A stretch of DNA of 49,765 bases. Source: Spirochaetes bacterium GWB1_36_13 (GTDB lineage: Bacteria > Spirochaetota > GWB1-36-13). Of this stretch, positions 14,834 through 24,156 are shown one piece after another. Position numbers and translations under genes: made by a program. The stretch spans positions 1 to 49,765 of the forward strand of contig MIAO01000144.1 in assembly GCA_001829155.1 (NCBI GenBank). The letters run 5' to 3'. The stretch's first letter is position 1. Each line of letters begins with the position of its first letter. Below the pieces are notes generated by a model. It was not told the DNA's origin. It worked only from the letters and a program-made list of their open reading frames with translations, and made no database searches.

Positions 14834-15888
14834 CTTACCTCAAATTCTTTTTCAATTCCAGCTATAATTGATTTTGTAGTCAATTTATAGGCATAATGGG
14901 TGTTTTCTCTTTTATCAATCCGATATAATCGAATATCATCTCCTTCCGGCTCTTCTTCCATATAACTTTTAGAAAATGCTTCAATGCATTCATAAGAATG
15001 GGTTGTTGTAATGATTTGAACATTAAATTCTTTTGTTGCTAATAATAACGCTTTCCAAAGTATCGATAAAGATGTGTAATGAAGACCATTTTCAATTTCA
15101 TCAATTAGAATAATTCCATTTTCCATGTTTTGAATAGCAATCAAAATAGATAGAATCCTTCGCATTCCGTCTCCCATAATATTTAAAGGGAGTAATTTAT
15201 TTTGACCGATATCAACATAAAGTGTTGAACCTACCATACGAATATCCAAAAGATTTAATTCTATTTGTTTTAAAATTTTGATAATAGGATTCATCTTTTT
15301 TTGAACAATTAAATTTTCCATACTTTTTACATCAGTTTGAAGTATGGTTTTTGGATTTAAAAAAGAACATTTTAATTCTTCTTTATACTTTCCATCTACT
15401 CTAATTTTACCTTCTTTAATACTGATTTGACTGTTAAAATTTTTATTCTGGTAATTTTTAAATTCTAAACGGATTCCTTCAATGAGACGAACAAAATCAG
15501 TCGATGATGAGACAGTTTCATTATTGCTAATTTCTGTTTGCTTTATTTTTTCAGAAGTTTTTGGATTATAATCTACAAATATTGGATTTATTGAGAGGCT
15601 TCTTTTTCTATTATCTATTTGCCCATTTATTTTTACAGGAAAGGTAAAATCCATGTTGTGGAACATAAAATTAAAATCTTTATCTTCACTCAATATGAGA
15701 TCTCTAAAATTATGAATATTAACCGGCAATTGAGGATTTGACATTCCTGAAAGCAGAAAGATAGATTCTAAGATAGTCGTTTTTCCGCAATTATTTCTTC
15801 CAACTAATACATTGATTCTTTTTAAATCTTCTATTTCAATTTTTTTAATACCTCTAAAATTATCAATATTTATTGAAATATATTTCAT
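14830..15888 (-). CDS. AAA ATPase (OLD/RecF-like, AAA_15/21 type)
   Basis: A 352-residue protein. It has a RecF/OLD-like start (ISINIDNFRGIKKIEIEDL), Walker A GRNNCGKT (30-37), a signature-like segment NIMGDGMRR (236-244), Walker B with D263-E264 (IILIDEIENGLH) and H297 in the TTTHS switch. The insert between 60 and 200 is family-specific and has no motif I know. AGGAG precedes the ATG. The gene overlaps the TOPRIM gene downstream by four bases. Known for the family: such ATPases gate or oligomerise with TOPRIM nucleases in anti-phage systems. The pair sits between uvrB and a hypothetical gene, with a palindromic repeat just upstream, which hints at an acquired module. Confidence 0.82.
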   Translation of the reverse strand: MKYISINIDNFRGIKKIEIEDLKRINVLVGRNNCGKTTILESIFLLSGMSNPQLPVNIHNFRDLILSEDKDFNFMFHNMDFTFPVKINGQIDNRKRSLSINPIFVDYNPKTSEKIKQTEISNNETVSSSTDFVRLIEGIRLEFKNYQNKNFNSQISIKEGKIRVDGKYKEELKCSFLNPKTILQTDVKSMENLIVQKKMNPIIKILKQIELNLLDIRMVGSTLYVDIGQNKLLPLNIMGDGMRRILSILIAIQNMENGIILIDEIENGLHYTSLSILWKALLLATKEFNVQIITTTHSYECIEAFSKSYMEEEPEGDDIRLYRIDKRENTHYAYKLTTKSIIAGIEKEFEVR

Positions 15889-15968
15889 TTGTCTGCTCCT
15901 AAAGAAATTGAATCAAAAAATATATACACATAACTGAATTTAAATTACAAATATTTTCAACCCGAAAT

Positions 15969-16047
15969 TGTCATTGTCCGGCTTGACCGGACAATCCAGT
16001 AAATTGATTATCTTTCTTAATAGATTCCCGCCTTCGCGGGAATGACA
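15969..16047. repeat. 79-bp palindromic repeat (MITE-like) with two hairpins
   Basis: Outer inverted ends TGTCATT (15969-15975) and AATGACA (16041-16047) enclose two hairpins: TTGTCCGG-CTTGA-CCGGACAA and ATTCCCGC-CTTC-GCGGGAAT. The GC-rich stems contrast with the surroundings. Sequences of this type are common dispersed intergenic repeats in many bacteria. It separates the ATPase/TOPRIM pair from the next minus-strand gene. Confidence 0.7.
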
Positions 16048-16122
16048 GAAAAGGGTCAATTTTTTGCAATTTAAAATCATTTCAATATATAAAGAAAAGA
16101 GATAAAATCTATTTATTTAATT

Positions 16123-16827
16123 TTAATTCAGCGAAAGTTTTTTTTGGATTTTTTCGATTTCATCCGTTATTTTTTGAGTTTCCTCATAATTTTCATAGAA
16201 AATGGAGATAAACTTGTCAACATAAAGAAAAACGGCTCTTTCAGCTGTTTTTCCCTTGATGGGAAGGAGTTCCATAATAATTTCCACATCCAGAGGGTTG
16301 AAATAATTTTTCATGTCGTTCAAAAGCTTCATGAGTTTCCCCCGGTTGACCGGGATTTTAATTTTTTTGGACCGCGAAGACATATCTTTACGGATATTGA
16401 TGAGCATCTTTTTCAGCATGTAGATTTTTTCTTTCAGTGAAAGATTTAAAACCACGGTCTCAATTTTTTCACGGTAGAGAGCCAGATAGTGATCGATGAT
16501 TTTATTGAGAGTAAAATATTCGTTATCAGGCAGACTTTTAAGGTAGTCGGCATCGTTTTTTAAAGTGATTTCCCCCGCATAGATCAAATCGCACCGGGAC
16601 TGGCGGATATAAAGCATAAACTCTTCCCGATCCTGAAACCCGACAGGGGGAAAGGTGGCGGTGATTAAGTTGTCGTCCAGCATAAAAACAGAAACCACAA
16701 AATTGACCGCAATAAAATTGATTGAAGGGTTGATTTTGTTTTCTTTATTGATGATTTCCCAGTAAATGACCGCATTTCCGGAAAGCTGAGAAGTATTGCC
16801 TATTTCTAAATTAAATTTTACCTGCAT
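16123..16827 (-). CDS. Hypothetical cytoplasmic protein
   Basis: A 234-residue protein I do not recognise. The first 85 residues are predicted beta-rich (QVKFNLEIGNTSQLSGNAVI, INFIAVNFVVSVFMLDDN); the rest is mostly helical and lysine/glutamate-rich, ending in a likely short coiled coil (YEETQKITDEIEKIQKKLS). There is no signal peptide and no membrane segment. The start at 16827 has only a weak RBS. It is divergent from the ompA-like gene and appears to be a single-gene unit. Confidence 0.6.
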   Translation of the reverse strand: MQVKFNLEIGNTSQLSGNAVIYWEIINKENKINPSINFIAVNFVVSVFMLDDNLITATFPPVGFQDREEFMLYIRQSRCDLIYAGEITLKNDADYLKSLPDNEYFTLNKIIDHYLALYREKIETVVLNLSLKEKIYMLKKMLINIRKDMSSRSKKIKIPVNRGKLMKLLNDMKNYFNPLDVEIIMELLPIKGKTAERAVFLYVDKFISIFYENYEETQKITDEIEKIQKKLSLN

Positions 16828-16986
16828 TTCATTGACCGTTTATTTTTTTTAATCATTAAAAATTAATCATTTTTCAGGCAATAAAAAAATGCTCTCTCAA
16901 AGTTTTTTGGCATCAAAAACAGTTATCAAAAACTTAATTCATTCGATAAATTTGAATAGAAAAGAATAGAGAAAACGGAGCAGGAT

Positions 16987-18207
16987 ATGAAAAGACTTTT
17001 ATTGAGTTTAACGATCTTAATTTTTTCCATACAAAGCGGATACAGTTATTATTTTAAGTTTCAGGATCAAAAAGGGGATTTGTACCGGATCTCAGCTTCT
17101 TCGATTCAGGAAGCTTATATCGACAACCGGAAAATAGCTGTTTATGACCAGGGCTATAAGGCTTTGCTCCGTGTTGAGGAAGTAGGGGGAGATTTTTCAA
17201 AAATCAACGGAGAATACTACTATATGGCTAAACCTTACGGTTCGAAAGGCAGCTATGAAGTTTTGGACAACAGGGTTTATAAAAGCAGTTTTAAACGCTT
17301 TAACAACGGAAAAATGGATATCAGTTCTGATTTTTTTTATCCCGTGATTCGAAATCTTCCCGTCTTTTTAGATAAAGATATTCAAATCGGTGAAAGCTGG
17401 CAGGGCGAGGGTTCTGAGTCTCAGGATTTTACGCGCATCGGAATCCCGAAGCCGTTTATTGTCCCTTTTGATGTGAGTTATAAATATGAAAGGGATGAGA
17501 CGAAAAACGGCAAAGATTATGCAGTGATTAGTGTTTTTTATTATATCAATTTCCGGTTTGGAAAAAAAATTGATGTGATTCCTTCTGCGCAAAACAATTA
17601 TGGAAGAGCTTCCTATCCGATCCGCGCGGTGGGATTTTTTAAAGGGGATCTTCTTTGGGACAAGGAAGCGAATCAAATCGGGTTTTACGGCGGAAAATAC
17701 AATTTTATCTATATCATGTCCAATGGAGAAGTCCGCGAGTGGAAAGGAGAGGATCAGGGAGAAATTACGATTGTCCGTGAAAATCAAGAAGAAGAAAAAA
17801 AGATGGAAGAAGAGGCGGTGAAGGAAATTGGAACATTGGGCGAAGTCCAGAAAGCCGATCAGGGAATCAAGCTTATTTTTTCAGATATTCTTTTTGATTT
17901 TAATAAAGTGAATTTAAAATCAGAAATTATTCCAACCTTGGATAAAATTATTGAAATTCTTAAAAAATACCCGAAATACGAAGTCAGGGTAGAGGGGCAC
18001 TCAGACGACAGGGGCGCGGAAGAGTATAAACAGGCAATTGCTTTAGGAAGATCAAAAGTAGTGGCAAACTATCTGGTTTCGAAAGGAATCGATCCAAACC
18101 GGGTCTCTTATTCAGGTTTCAGTGATAAAAAACCTCTGGTTCCGAATACAAGCGAAGAAAACAGAAGTAAAAACAGAAGGGTAGAGATTTATATTATTAC
18201 GAAATAA
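16987..18207 (+). CDS. Secreted OmpA-C (peptidoglycan-binding) protein
   Basis: A 406-residue protein with a signal peptide (MKRLLLSLTILIFSIQSGYS). The beta-rich domain of about 240 residues has no family I can name. A short charged linker rich in Glu/Lys (about 262-285) follows, then a C-terminal OmpA domain opening with IKLIFSDILFDFNKVNLK and continuing with VRVEGHSDDRGAEEYKQAIA, RSKVVANYLVSKGIDPNRVS and SKNRRVEIYI. The conserved Asp and Arg that hold diaminopimelate peptides are present in context. It probably anchors the outer membrane or an envelope complex to the cell wall. GGAGCAGGAT precedes the ATG, and a strong terminator follows. Confidence 0.9.
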   Translation: MKRLLLSLTILIFSIQSGYSYYFKFQDQKGDLYRISASSIQEAYIDNRKIAVYDQGYKALLRVEEVGGDFSKINGEYYYMAKPYGSKGSYEVLDNRVYKSSFKRFNNGKMDISSDFFYPVIRNLPVFLDKDIQIGESWQGEGSESQDFTRIGIPKPFIVPFDVSYKYERDETKNGKDYAVISVFYYINFRFGKKIDVIPSAQNNYGRASYPIRAVGFFKGDLLWDKEANQIGFYGGKYNFIYIMSNGEVREWKGEDQGEITIVRENQEEEKKMEEEAVKEIGTLGEVQKADQGIKLIFSDILFDFNKVNLKSEIIPTLDKIIEILKKYPKYEVRVEGHSDDRGAEEYKQAIALGRSKVVANYLVSKGIDPNRVSYSGFSDKKPLVPNTSEENRSKNRRVEIYIITK

Positions 18208-18229
18208 AGAGGTTTTGAAGTTTTTAAAG

Positions 18230-18264
18230 CCTTTCCCGGTTTAAAAACCGGGGAAGGTTTTTTT
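18230..18264 (+). terminator. Intrinsic terminator after the OmpA-like gene
   Basis: CCTTTCCCGG and CCGGGGAAGG form a stem with a TTTAAAAA loop, followed by seven T residues. It lies between two convergent genes and could also slow transcription from the other side, where the T-run is poorer. Confidence 0.85.
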
Positions 18265-18275
18265 ATTGAGTTTTT

Positions 18276-18767
18276 TTAATTTCCCAATTTTTTGAAATCT
18301 TTTTGGAACTCGTCGCTGGCAGCTTTTAAGTTAGCGGAAGCTTCCTTGATTTTACCCGAAGCGGTAGTCATATTTTCTTTGTATTTGTCAAATTCCGGAA
18401 GATCGCTTTCATCCAGTTTGGATTCAATGGATTTTGCGATTTCTTTAGACTCTTCATAGAGAGCTTTTGCTTCATCCTGAATTTTCTGAACCGGTCTGAT
18501 TTTTTTCATCAATTCTACTTTTAAAGTCGCTTCATCGCCTACATTTTTATTTTTCTCAGTGTCAGCTTTGACTTGTTTTAAATTCCACTGAATGGCATCT
18601 TTGATGTCTTTTTCAAGCTGAGTGATTCCTTCAGAAACTTCTTTGTCCAGGGAAGCAATCGTTTGTTTTCTTTGTTTTCCCAGATCAGCATCTTTTTTAG
18701 TCCCTTCTCCGCCGCATGAAACAGTGAAAAAAGCTAAAACCAAAAGACTGAATAAAATTTTTTTCAT
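18276..18767 (-). CDS. Small helical lipoprotein
   Basis: A 163-residue protein with a lipoprotein signal ending at C18 (LAFFTVSCGG). The mature part is almost wholly helical, with regular charged heptads (ITQLEKDIKDAIQ, EEDAKALYEES-like stretches, ASANLKAASDEFQ), suggesting a coiled-coil periplasmic lipoprotein. The family is unknown. TAAGGAG lies just before the ATG. It is a single gene upstream of the ompA-like terminator on the opposite strand. Confidence 0.82.
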   Translation of the reverse strand: MKKILFSLLVLAFFTVSCGGEGTKKDADLGKQRKQTIASLDKEVSEGITQLEKDIKDAIQWNLKQVKADTEKNKNVGDEATLKVELMKKIRPVQKIQDEAKALYEESKEIAKSIESKLDESDLPEFDKYKENMTTASGKIKEASANLKAASDEFQKDFKKLGN

Positions 18768-18832
18768 TTTATACTCCTTATAAAAATTACTAAGAATAAA
18801 ATAATCATTCTGGATTCAGAAACAAAAAAAAA

Positions 18833-20632
18833 TTAAAATTTTATAATCAGAATCGTAAAATCATCAAACAATTCTTTTTTTTCCTGAATAAAGGTTTTTT
18901 GAATCAAAGCCACTAATTCTTTTGAACTTAAATGATGGTGTTCAATAATAATCTGCTTTAAAAGCTCTTCGCCTTCCTCTTCCATATTGTTGACTAAAGC
19001 TTCTGTCACCCCGTCTGTAAAAAGAAGAAGAATATCGTTTGTTTCGTAGGCGCAGATCGCTTCCTCCATATCGTTCTCAGGAATAATCCCGATTGGTTTT
19101 CCGTGAGTTTTCAATGTCAGGATCTTGTTTTCTGCGTGTTTGAATAAAAGCTGGTTGTTATGCCCTGCAAAAGAGTAACGGAATGTCCGTTCTTTTTTAT
19201 TGATTAAAAAGTAGGCGATGGTAATAAACATACCGTCCTGAGTCTCATAAAAAAGAGTCTCGTTGAGTTCTTTCAATACATTTTTGGGGTAATGGTAAAA
19301 CCGGATTTTTTCTTTTAAGGATGTACTGGCGGTTGCCATGAAAAATGCCGCAGGAAGACCTTTTCCGGAGACATCTCCGATATAAGCGGCCAGTTCATTC
19401 TGATTGATTTTCTGAAATCCGAAAAAATCTCCGCTGACATTTCTGGCAGGAAGATTGAGCCCGTATATATCGAAATCTTTGTCGATTGAAAAATTCTGGA
19501 GAAGCATTTTATGCTGGAGTAAAGCCGCATTTTCAAGCTCATTATTGATCAGGCTCTGATTGATTTTTTCCTGATTTAGAAGGTATTGATTATAAATATT
19601 TCCTAAGGATACAGCGATAGAGCGGATCAAGGAGAAATCAAAATCATCAAATCCCTCATTCTCATCTTCTTTTATTTTTTCCGATACATTGACAAACCCG
19701 ATGACTTCGTCATTGTTCATAATGGGAAGAGAGATAAAAGACTCTGTCGAGTATTTTTCCTGAATATGTTCAATGGCGAAATTAGATTGTTTTTTATTGA
19801 GCACATAAATCGGTTTTTTATAGACATCTACCATTTTCATAATGCGGGTTTTTTCAAGGTAAACAATTTCTCCTTCTTTCAGGGTTTTTTCTTCAAACCC
19901 TAAAGCGCTCATCAGCTCAAAAACATTTTTGGATTTTTCCCTTTTTACAAAAATAGATACACGGGAGCATAAAACAGTATCCCGGATCAGAATGGCCGCT
20001 TTTTTAAAGACATCTTTTAAAACTATCTGATCGGAAGACATGGAAAAAGTATTTAAAAGAGAATAAAGAGCATTCAGCTCATCCACCCGTTTATTGGTGA
20101 TTTTATTGTTTTTTAAAACATTGTCATAAAGAACCCTGTTGTAAATAGCGAGAGAAGATAAATCTGTAATATAGGAAAGAACCTTAAGATCGTAATCGTT
20201 AAACCCATCGGGTGAGAAAGCGTTGATCACTTCCAAAACCCCGATTGTGTCCCCTTTCACTGCCAGAGGAAACGCGATCAGGTTTTTAGTCTGAAAACTG
20301 GTATGTTCGTCTATTCCGGCATAAAATCTTGTGTCATTAGAGACATCGTTGACAATGACGGGCTGTTTATTTTTAAAGACATGCCCGGCAATTCCCTTGT
20401 CGGAGGGAAATGAATACTGTTTGATCAGTTCTTTCTTTTCACCTGTTACAGAGTAAAAAGTCAGGTTTTTTTTATTTTCATCGACTAAAAGAACAGAGGC
20501 AGCCTCTGCTTTGATAATTTCAGTTGTTGTCTGCATGATAGAATCCAATAACTCAGGAAGTTCGTAGGATGAGTTGATTTTCCGGCTGATGTAAATCGCT
20601 TTGTCTAAAATGGATTCTTCGTATTGACTCAT
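18833..20632 (-). CDS. GAF-GAF-SpoIIE serine phosphatase
   Basis: A 599-residue protein. GAF domain 1 is at about 25-165 (AEAASVLLVDENKKNLTFYS, IGVLEVINAF) and GAF domain 2 at about 205-355. A short linker helix leads to a PP2C/SpoIIE phosphatase domain (about 385-598) with metal-binding motifs NVSGDFFGFQ, YIGDVSGKGLPAAFFMA and LLLFTDGVTEAL. The protein likely senses a small molecule and dephosphorylates an anti-sigma-factor antagonist or another protein. Its ATG overlaps the stop of the metallo-hydrolase gene (ATGA), so it is translationally coupled. A similar protein is encoded at 31695-33536. Confidence 0.93.
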   Translation of the reverse strand: MSQYEESILDKAIYISRKINSSYELPELLDSIMQTTTEIIKAEAASVLLVDENKKNLTFYSVTGEKKELIKQYSFPSDKGIAGHVFKNKQPVIVNDVSNDTRFYAGIDEHTSFQTKNLIAFPLAVKGDTIGVLEVINAFSPDGFNDYDLKVLSYITDLSSLAIYNRVLYDNVLKNNKITNKRVDELNALYSLLNTFSMSSDQIVLKDVFKKAAILIRDTVLCSRVSIFVKREKSKNVFELMSALGFEEKTLKEGEIVYLEKTRIMKMVDVYKKPIYVLNKKQSNFAIEHIQEKYSTESFISLPIMNNDEVIGFVNVSEKIKEDENEGFDDFDFSLIRSIAVSLGNIYNQYLLNQEKINQSLINNELENAALLQHKMLLQNFSIDKDFDIYGLNLPARNVSGDFFGFQKINQNELAAYIGDVSGKGLPAAFFMATASTSLKEKIRFYHYPKNVLKELNETLFYETQDGMFITIAYFLINKKERTFRYSFAGHNNQLLFKHAENKILTLKTHGKPIGIIPENDMEEAICAYETNDILLLFTDGVTEALVNNMEEEGEELLKQIIIEHHHLSSKELVALIQKTFIQEKKELFDDFTILIIKF

Positions 20633-21558
20633 AGTTTAATCTTCAAACCTTCCTTTGCTATGATTAAATTTACCTTATAATCGAGGGATTTGACAAAATT
20701 TTCTAAATATTTTTTCATTTTCAGAACATCTTTGTCTTTTTTTTCAGGCGCATGGTGAAACAATACTAAATTTCTAACGGGCGCATGCTTTGTATTTTCA
20801 ATTAAAAACTCGATCGGACCATGACCCCATCCCTGTTTCCCGTCATAATATTCTTTTTCTGTGCAAAAAGCATCATAGATTAATATATTCGAATCTCGAA
20901 TAAAATCAACTATTTCTTGATTTCTTCGTGAAACTTCTTTTGACGCTTCTAAAACTTCTTCACCGCCTATTTTTAAATCGTTCATTATCATTGGATTGTC
21001 TTCTAGTACCACATTTCTGTAAATTTCATGATCATAAACGGTTGTGATGATTTTTCCTTCACAGAAAATTTTATATCCGTAGGTTTTGACAGGGTGGTTT
21101 AAAACTTTTGGAATAATCTGGTAACTGCCTATCGTAAAAGGTTTTTCTTCTATATCGTTAAAAAAAATTTTTGCCTTTAAATCCGATATTTTCACAGGAT
21201 AATAAGGATAGTTCATCTGTCCTGCCAAAATATTTTCAATCGTATCCTTATCCCTTGCAGGACCATAGACATATATTTCAAAATCTTTCAAGTAAAGCGG
21301 AGTGAAAAATGGAAGTCCCTGAATATGATCCCAGTGGGTATGGGTCAGGATAAGCGAGCATTTTTTCATTCCTGTCGCAAGGTAAGCGCTGACAATATGG
21401 TTTCCCAGATTTTTAATCCCTGTGCCGGCGTCAATAATTAAAAGTTCATTTTTATCATTCATGATTTCAATACAGGAGGTGTTGCCGCCGATTTTAACCG
21501 TGTCTTCTCCGGGAACAGGAATAGAGCCCCGGACCCCCCAAAATTTAACTGTGAGCAT
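20629..21558 (-). CDS. Metallo-beta-lactamase-fold hydrolase (phosphodiesterase-like)
   Basis: A 309-residue protein. It opens VKFWGVRGSIPVPGEDT and carries the metal motif H73-x-H75-x-D77-H78 (LTHTHWDHIQG), later NHPVKTYGYKI, a metal Asp in NILIYDAFCTE and LFHHAPEKKD. This matches RNase Z-like/cyclic-nucleotide phosphodiesterase-type MBL proteins found next to signalling genes. The exact substrate is unknown. It lies one base after the hydrolase gene and overlaps the phosphatase gene, making the middle of a three-gene operon; the context suggests a role in signalling. Confidence 0.88.
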   Translation of the reverse strand: MLTVKFWGVRGSIPVPGEDTVKIGGNTSCIEIMNDKNELLIIDAGTGIKNLGNHIVSAYLATGMKKCSLILTHTHWDHIQGLPFFTPLYLKDFEIYVYGPARDKDTIENILAGQMNYPYYPVKISDLKAKIFFNDIEEKPFTIGSYQIIPKVLNHPVKTYGYKIFCEGKIITTVYDHEIYRNVVLEDNPMIMNDLKIGGEEVLEASKEVSRRNQEIVDFIRDSNILIYDAFCTEKEYYDGKQGWGHGPIEFLIENTKHAPVRNLVLFHHAPEKKDKDVLKMKKYLENFVKSLDYKVNLIIAKEGLKIKL

Positions 21559-21559
21559 T

Positions 21560-22639
21560 TTAAATTCCTATGTGTGGTTTGTAATCATTTTCAATATCTT
21601 GATTTTCCTGTACCAGAGTGTTGTAGATTAAAACAGGATTTTTGCTGGGGATAAAACCGTTGATTCTCATCAATTCGGATAAGAGAACCTCGTTGAAAGT
21701 TTCAAACAGTTCAAAAATAACCGAATGAGAAGCATTGACACCCTTAAAAATATAGCGCTGAGAATTGGGCAGAAGCTTATTCATAATAAAAGAATGGTGA
21801 GTGGGAAAAAGAACATCATGGCTGGAGCCGATGATAAAACAAGGGATGGAGATATCAGAAAGGTAGCGCTCGCTGTCAAAATTTTTCAATCCTTTGATGG
21901 TGCCGGTCAAGGCTGAAATTGTATTTTTCAGCTGGTTTGATTTTTTTAATTCTTCCAGCATTTGAGGAAAGTTTTGAATAAAATTATCAGAAAAAATTAA
22001 TGCAACCAGACTGTTGAAATAAAGCTGAAGTTTTTCTTCATCCGGAACAGACGGGAAAGAAAGAAAATGTTCATAAAAATCAAAAAGTATTTTTATTTTT
22101 CCAGTGATTTTATATCCTGTGTTAATCAATATCAAAGCTTTGATAATATCTTGATGAGATTTTGCGAATTCCTGGGCAATCATGCCTCCCGCAGAGATCC
22201 CTATAAGATAAAAATCTTTAATCCCAATCTGGTCAATCACTGATTTTAGAGTATAGACATGAAATTCCATGTCATAAATAAACCCTTTCGGTTTGGAAGA
22301 CTTTCCCTGTCCGATTTGATCATAGCAAAGGATATTATAGCCTTTGCGGATAAATTCTCCTTTCTGATACATCCACAAAGCAGTGCTGCCTGAAAAACCG
22401 TTGATAAAAACGGCCCATTTTTTATTCGATTCTTTTTGATAAGTTTCATAAGAAATTTCAATCTGCAGTTTTTCTTTTTCATTTTTGTCGATTTTTGCAA
22501 AAGAATACTCCAGATTGAGTTTATTTTCTTCATAAAAGCTGTCTCTGGGCATTGCCAGATAGTTTTTTAAATAATCGCTTCTCAGACTCGAAAAGAGATT
22601 TTTATGATGAGTTCTCAATTCGATAAATTTTTCCAGCAT
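21560..22639 (-). CDS. Alpha/beta-fold hydrolase
   Basis: A 359-residue protein with the nucleophile elbow GISAGG (S149), an oxyanion segment VFINGFSGSTALW near 77, YDQIGQGKSSKPKG near 107, and a catalytic His in GVNASHSVIFE near the C-terminus. The C-terminal 35 residues extend beyond the fold. There is no signal peptide, so it is cytoplasmic. The substrate is unknown (an ester, or a signalling ligand as for RsbQ-like hydrolases). RsbQ homologues work with a PAS/GAF-SpoIIE phosphatase; this operon (hydrolase, MBL, GAF-SpoIIE) makes such a partnership a reasonable inference. Confidence 0.86.
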   Translation of the reverse strand: MLEKFIELRTHHKNLFSSLRSDYLKNYLAMPRDSFYEENKLNLEYSFAKIDKNEKEKLQIEISYETYQKESNKKWAVFINGFSGSTALWMYQKGEFIRKGYNILCYDQIGQGKSSKPKGFIYDMEFHVYTLKSVIDQIGIKDFYLIGISAGGMIAQEFAKSHQDIIKALILINTGYKITGKIKILFDFYEHFLSFPSVPDEEKLQLYFNSLVALIFSDNFIQNFPQMLEELKKSNQLKNTISALTGTIKGLKNFDSERYLSDISIPCFIIGSSHDVLFPTHHSFIMNKLLPNSQRYIFKGVNASHSVIFELFETFNEVLLSELMRINGFIPSKNPVLIYNTLVQENQDIENDYKPHIGI

Positions 22640-22890
22640 TTTTTGTCCTTAAGGTTAAAAAAATATTCAGAGCATTCCGGCAGTTTCAAAGAAAGGTTCA
22701 TTCCCATCGAAATAAATGTAACTGCTTATTTATTCGATAATTTTATAAATAGAATTTAAAGAAAAAAAAATTTATTTCAAAATGATTTCTGATTTTCTTT
22801 TGATTTTTTAAATCAAGGCTTTTTTCTATTTAGGAAACCTAAAAAATAATATTAAATTTTTATCCTCCGTTCAATTTTTGGAGAAGAAAA

Positions 22891-24108
22891 GTGCAGAATG
22901 AACAAAAAATATTTACTGTTAAAGAGCTCAATACAGAACTGAAAAAAATCACTTCCACATTTTTTTCAAATATTTATCTGGAATGTGAAATTTCATCCAT
23001 CCGTTTTCACGGGAGCGGAAACATCTATTTGTCTTTAAAGGATGAAGAATCTGTCATTGACGCAGTCATTTTTACCAATAACAATAATCCTGCCTACAGG
23101 GAGCTGAAAGAAGGGACGAAAGTGCTTGCAGTCGGCGGGGTTTCGCTCAATGTCAAAAGCGGCCGCTATAGTTTTAATATCAGGGAACTGAAAACTAAAG
23201 GCAAGGGAGAGCTTTTAGAAAAGTTTTTAAAACTCAAGGAAAAACTTGAAAAAGAAGGGCTTTTTGATGACTCGTTTAAAAAACCGATCCCCTTTCTCCC
23301 GAAAAAAATCGGCATTGTCACTTCTTCCACAGGAGCCGCTGTCAAAGATATCCTGACGGTGACTCAAAGGAGATTCCCCTCTGTTGACATTATTATTTTC
23401 CCGGCTCTTGTGCAGGGAGGGGACGAAGCGGCTCTTTCGATTGTTGAGGCGGTTCGGGCGGCGGAAGCTTACGGTGATATTGATGTTTTGATTGTGGGAA
23501 GAGGGGGAGGTTCTTATGAGGATCTTGCTGTTTTTAACGATGAAAGAATCGCTTATGCCCTTTTTCAATGCCCGATTCCCGTCGTTTCTGCGATCGGCCA
23601 TGAAAGGGATTTTACCATCGCTGATTTTGTGGCGGATATAAGAGCAGCGACGCCTTCACAGGCAGCAGAATTGACTGTGCCTGACCGCAATCAGTTATTG
23701 AATACAATACAGTATTACTCAAGCCGTCTGGAAAAAAAACTGGATGCCAAAATTCAGTATGCGGATTTGGCTATGGAACGCTATTCCAAGGAAGCCCTCC
23801 TTGCCCTGCTTTACGACCGGATCAATGAAGGCTCGGAAATACTTGATTATTATAAAGATAAAATAGATCAGCGGATTTCTTTGTGTTTTCAAAAAGTAGA
23901 AAACCGTATGGAAGTCCTTTATGCAGGGCTTGAAAAACTCAACCCGCTTTATATTTTAAAAAAAAATTATGCAGCGGTTTATCAGGAAAATGGCGAGATT
24001 CTCAAGTCGGTAAGAGATGCAGAGATTGGAAAAAATCTGATTATTGAGTTAAAAGACGGAAAAATTCTAACCAGAACAGAAAAAATATTAAATGAAACGA
24101 AAACTTGA
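22891..24108 (+). CDS. xseA: Exodeoxyribonuclease VII large subunit
   Basis: A 405-residue protein starting at GTG, with GGAG seven bases upstream. The N-terminal OB-fold (FTVKELNTELKKI, ECEISSIRFHGSGNIYLSLK) is followed by the catalytic domain: PKKIGIVTSSTGAAVKDI, VLIVGRGGGSYEDL, IPVVSAIGHERDFTIADF and RAATPSQAAEL. A coiled-coil arm and a short C-terminal segment follow. It degrades single-stranded DNA in repair with the small subunit XseB. No xseB is recognisable next to it; the small gene downstream does not match. The length is slightly short of the usual 440-460 residues. Confidence 0.95.
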   Translation: MQNEQKIFTVKELNTELKKITSTFFSNIYLECEISSIRFHGSGNIYLSLKDEESVIDAVIFTNNNNPAYRELKEGTKVLAVGGVSLNVKSGRYSFNIRELKTKGKGELLEKFLKLKEKLEKEGLFDDSFKKPIPFLPKKIGIVTSSTGAAVKDILTVTQRRFPSVDIIIFPALVQGGDEAALSIVEAVRAAEAYGDIDVLIVGRGGGSYEDLAVFNDERIAYALFQCPIPVVSAIGHERDFTIADFVADIRAATPSQAAELTVPDRNQLLNTIQYYSSRLEKKLDAKIQYADLAMERYSKEALLALLYDRINEGSEILDYYKDKIDQRISLCFQKVENRMEVLYAGLEKLNPLYILKKNYAAVYQENGEILKSVRDAEIGKNLIIELKDGKILTRTEKILNETKT

Positions 24109-24156
24109 CGATTGTTAAAAGAAGCTGATTTATCTATCAGTAGAAGGGAGGGGTTA

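Noticed and set aside
22640-22890. Possible small gene or RNA in the 250-base divergent intergenic region
   Set aside because: AT-rich with only the xseA RBS and the hydrolase leader recognisable; no coding or folded structure seen.
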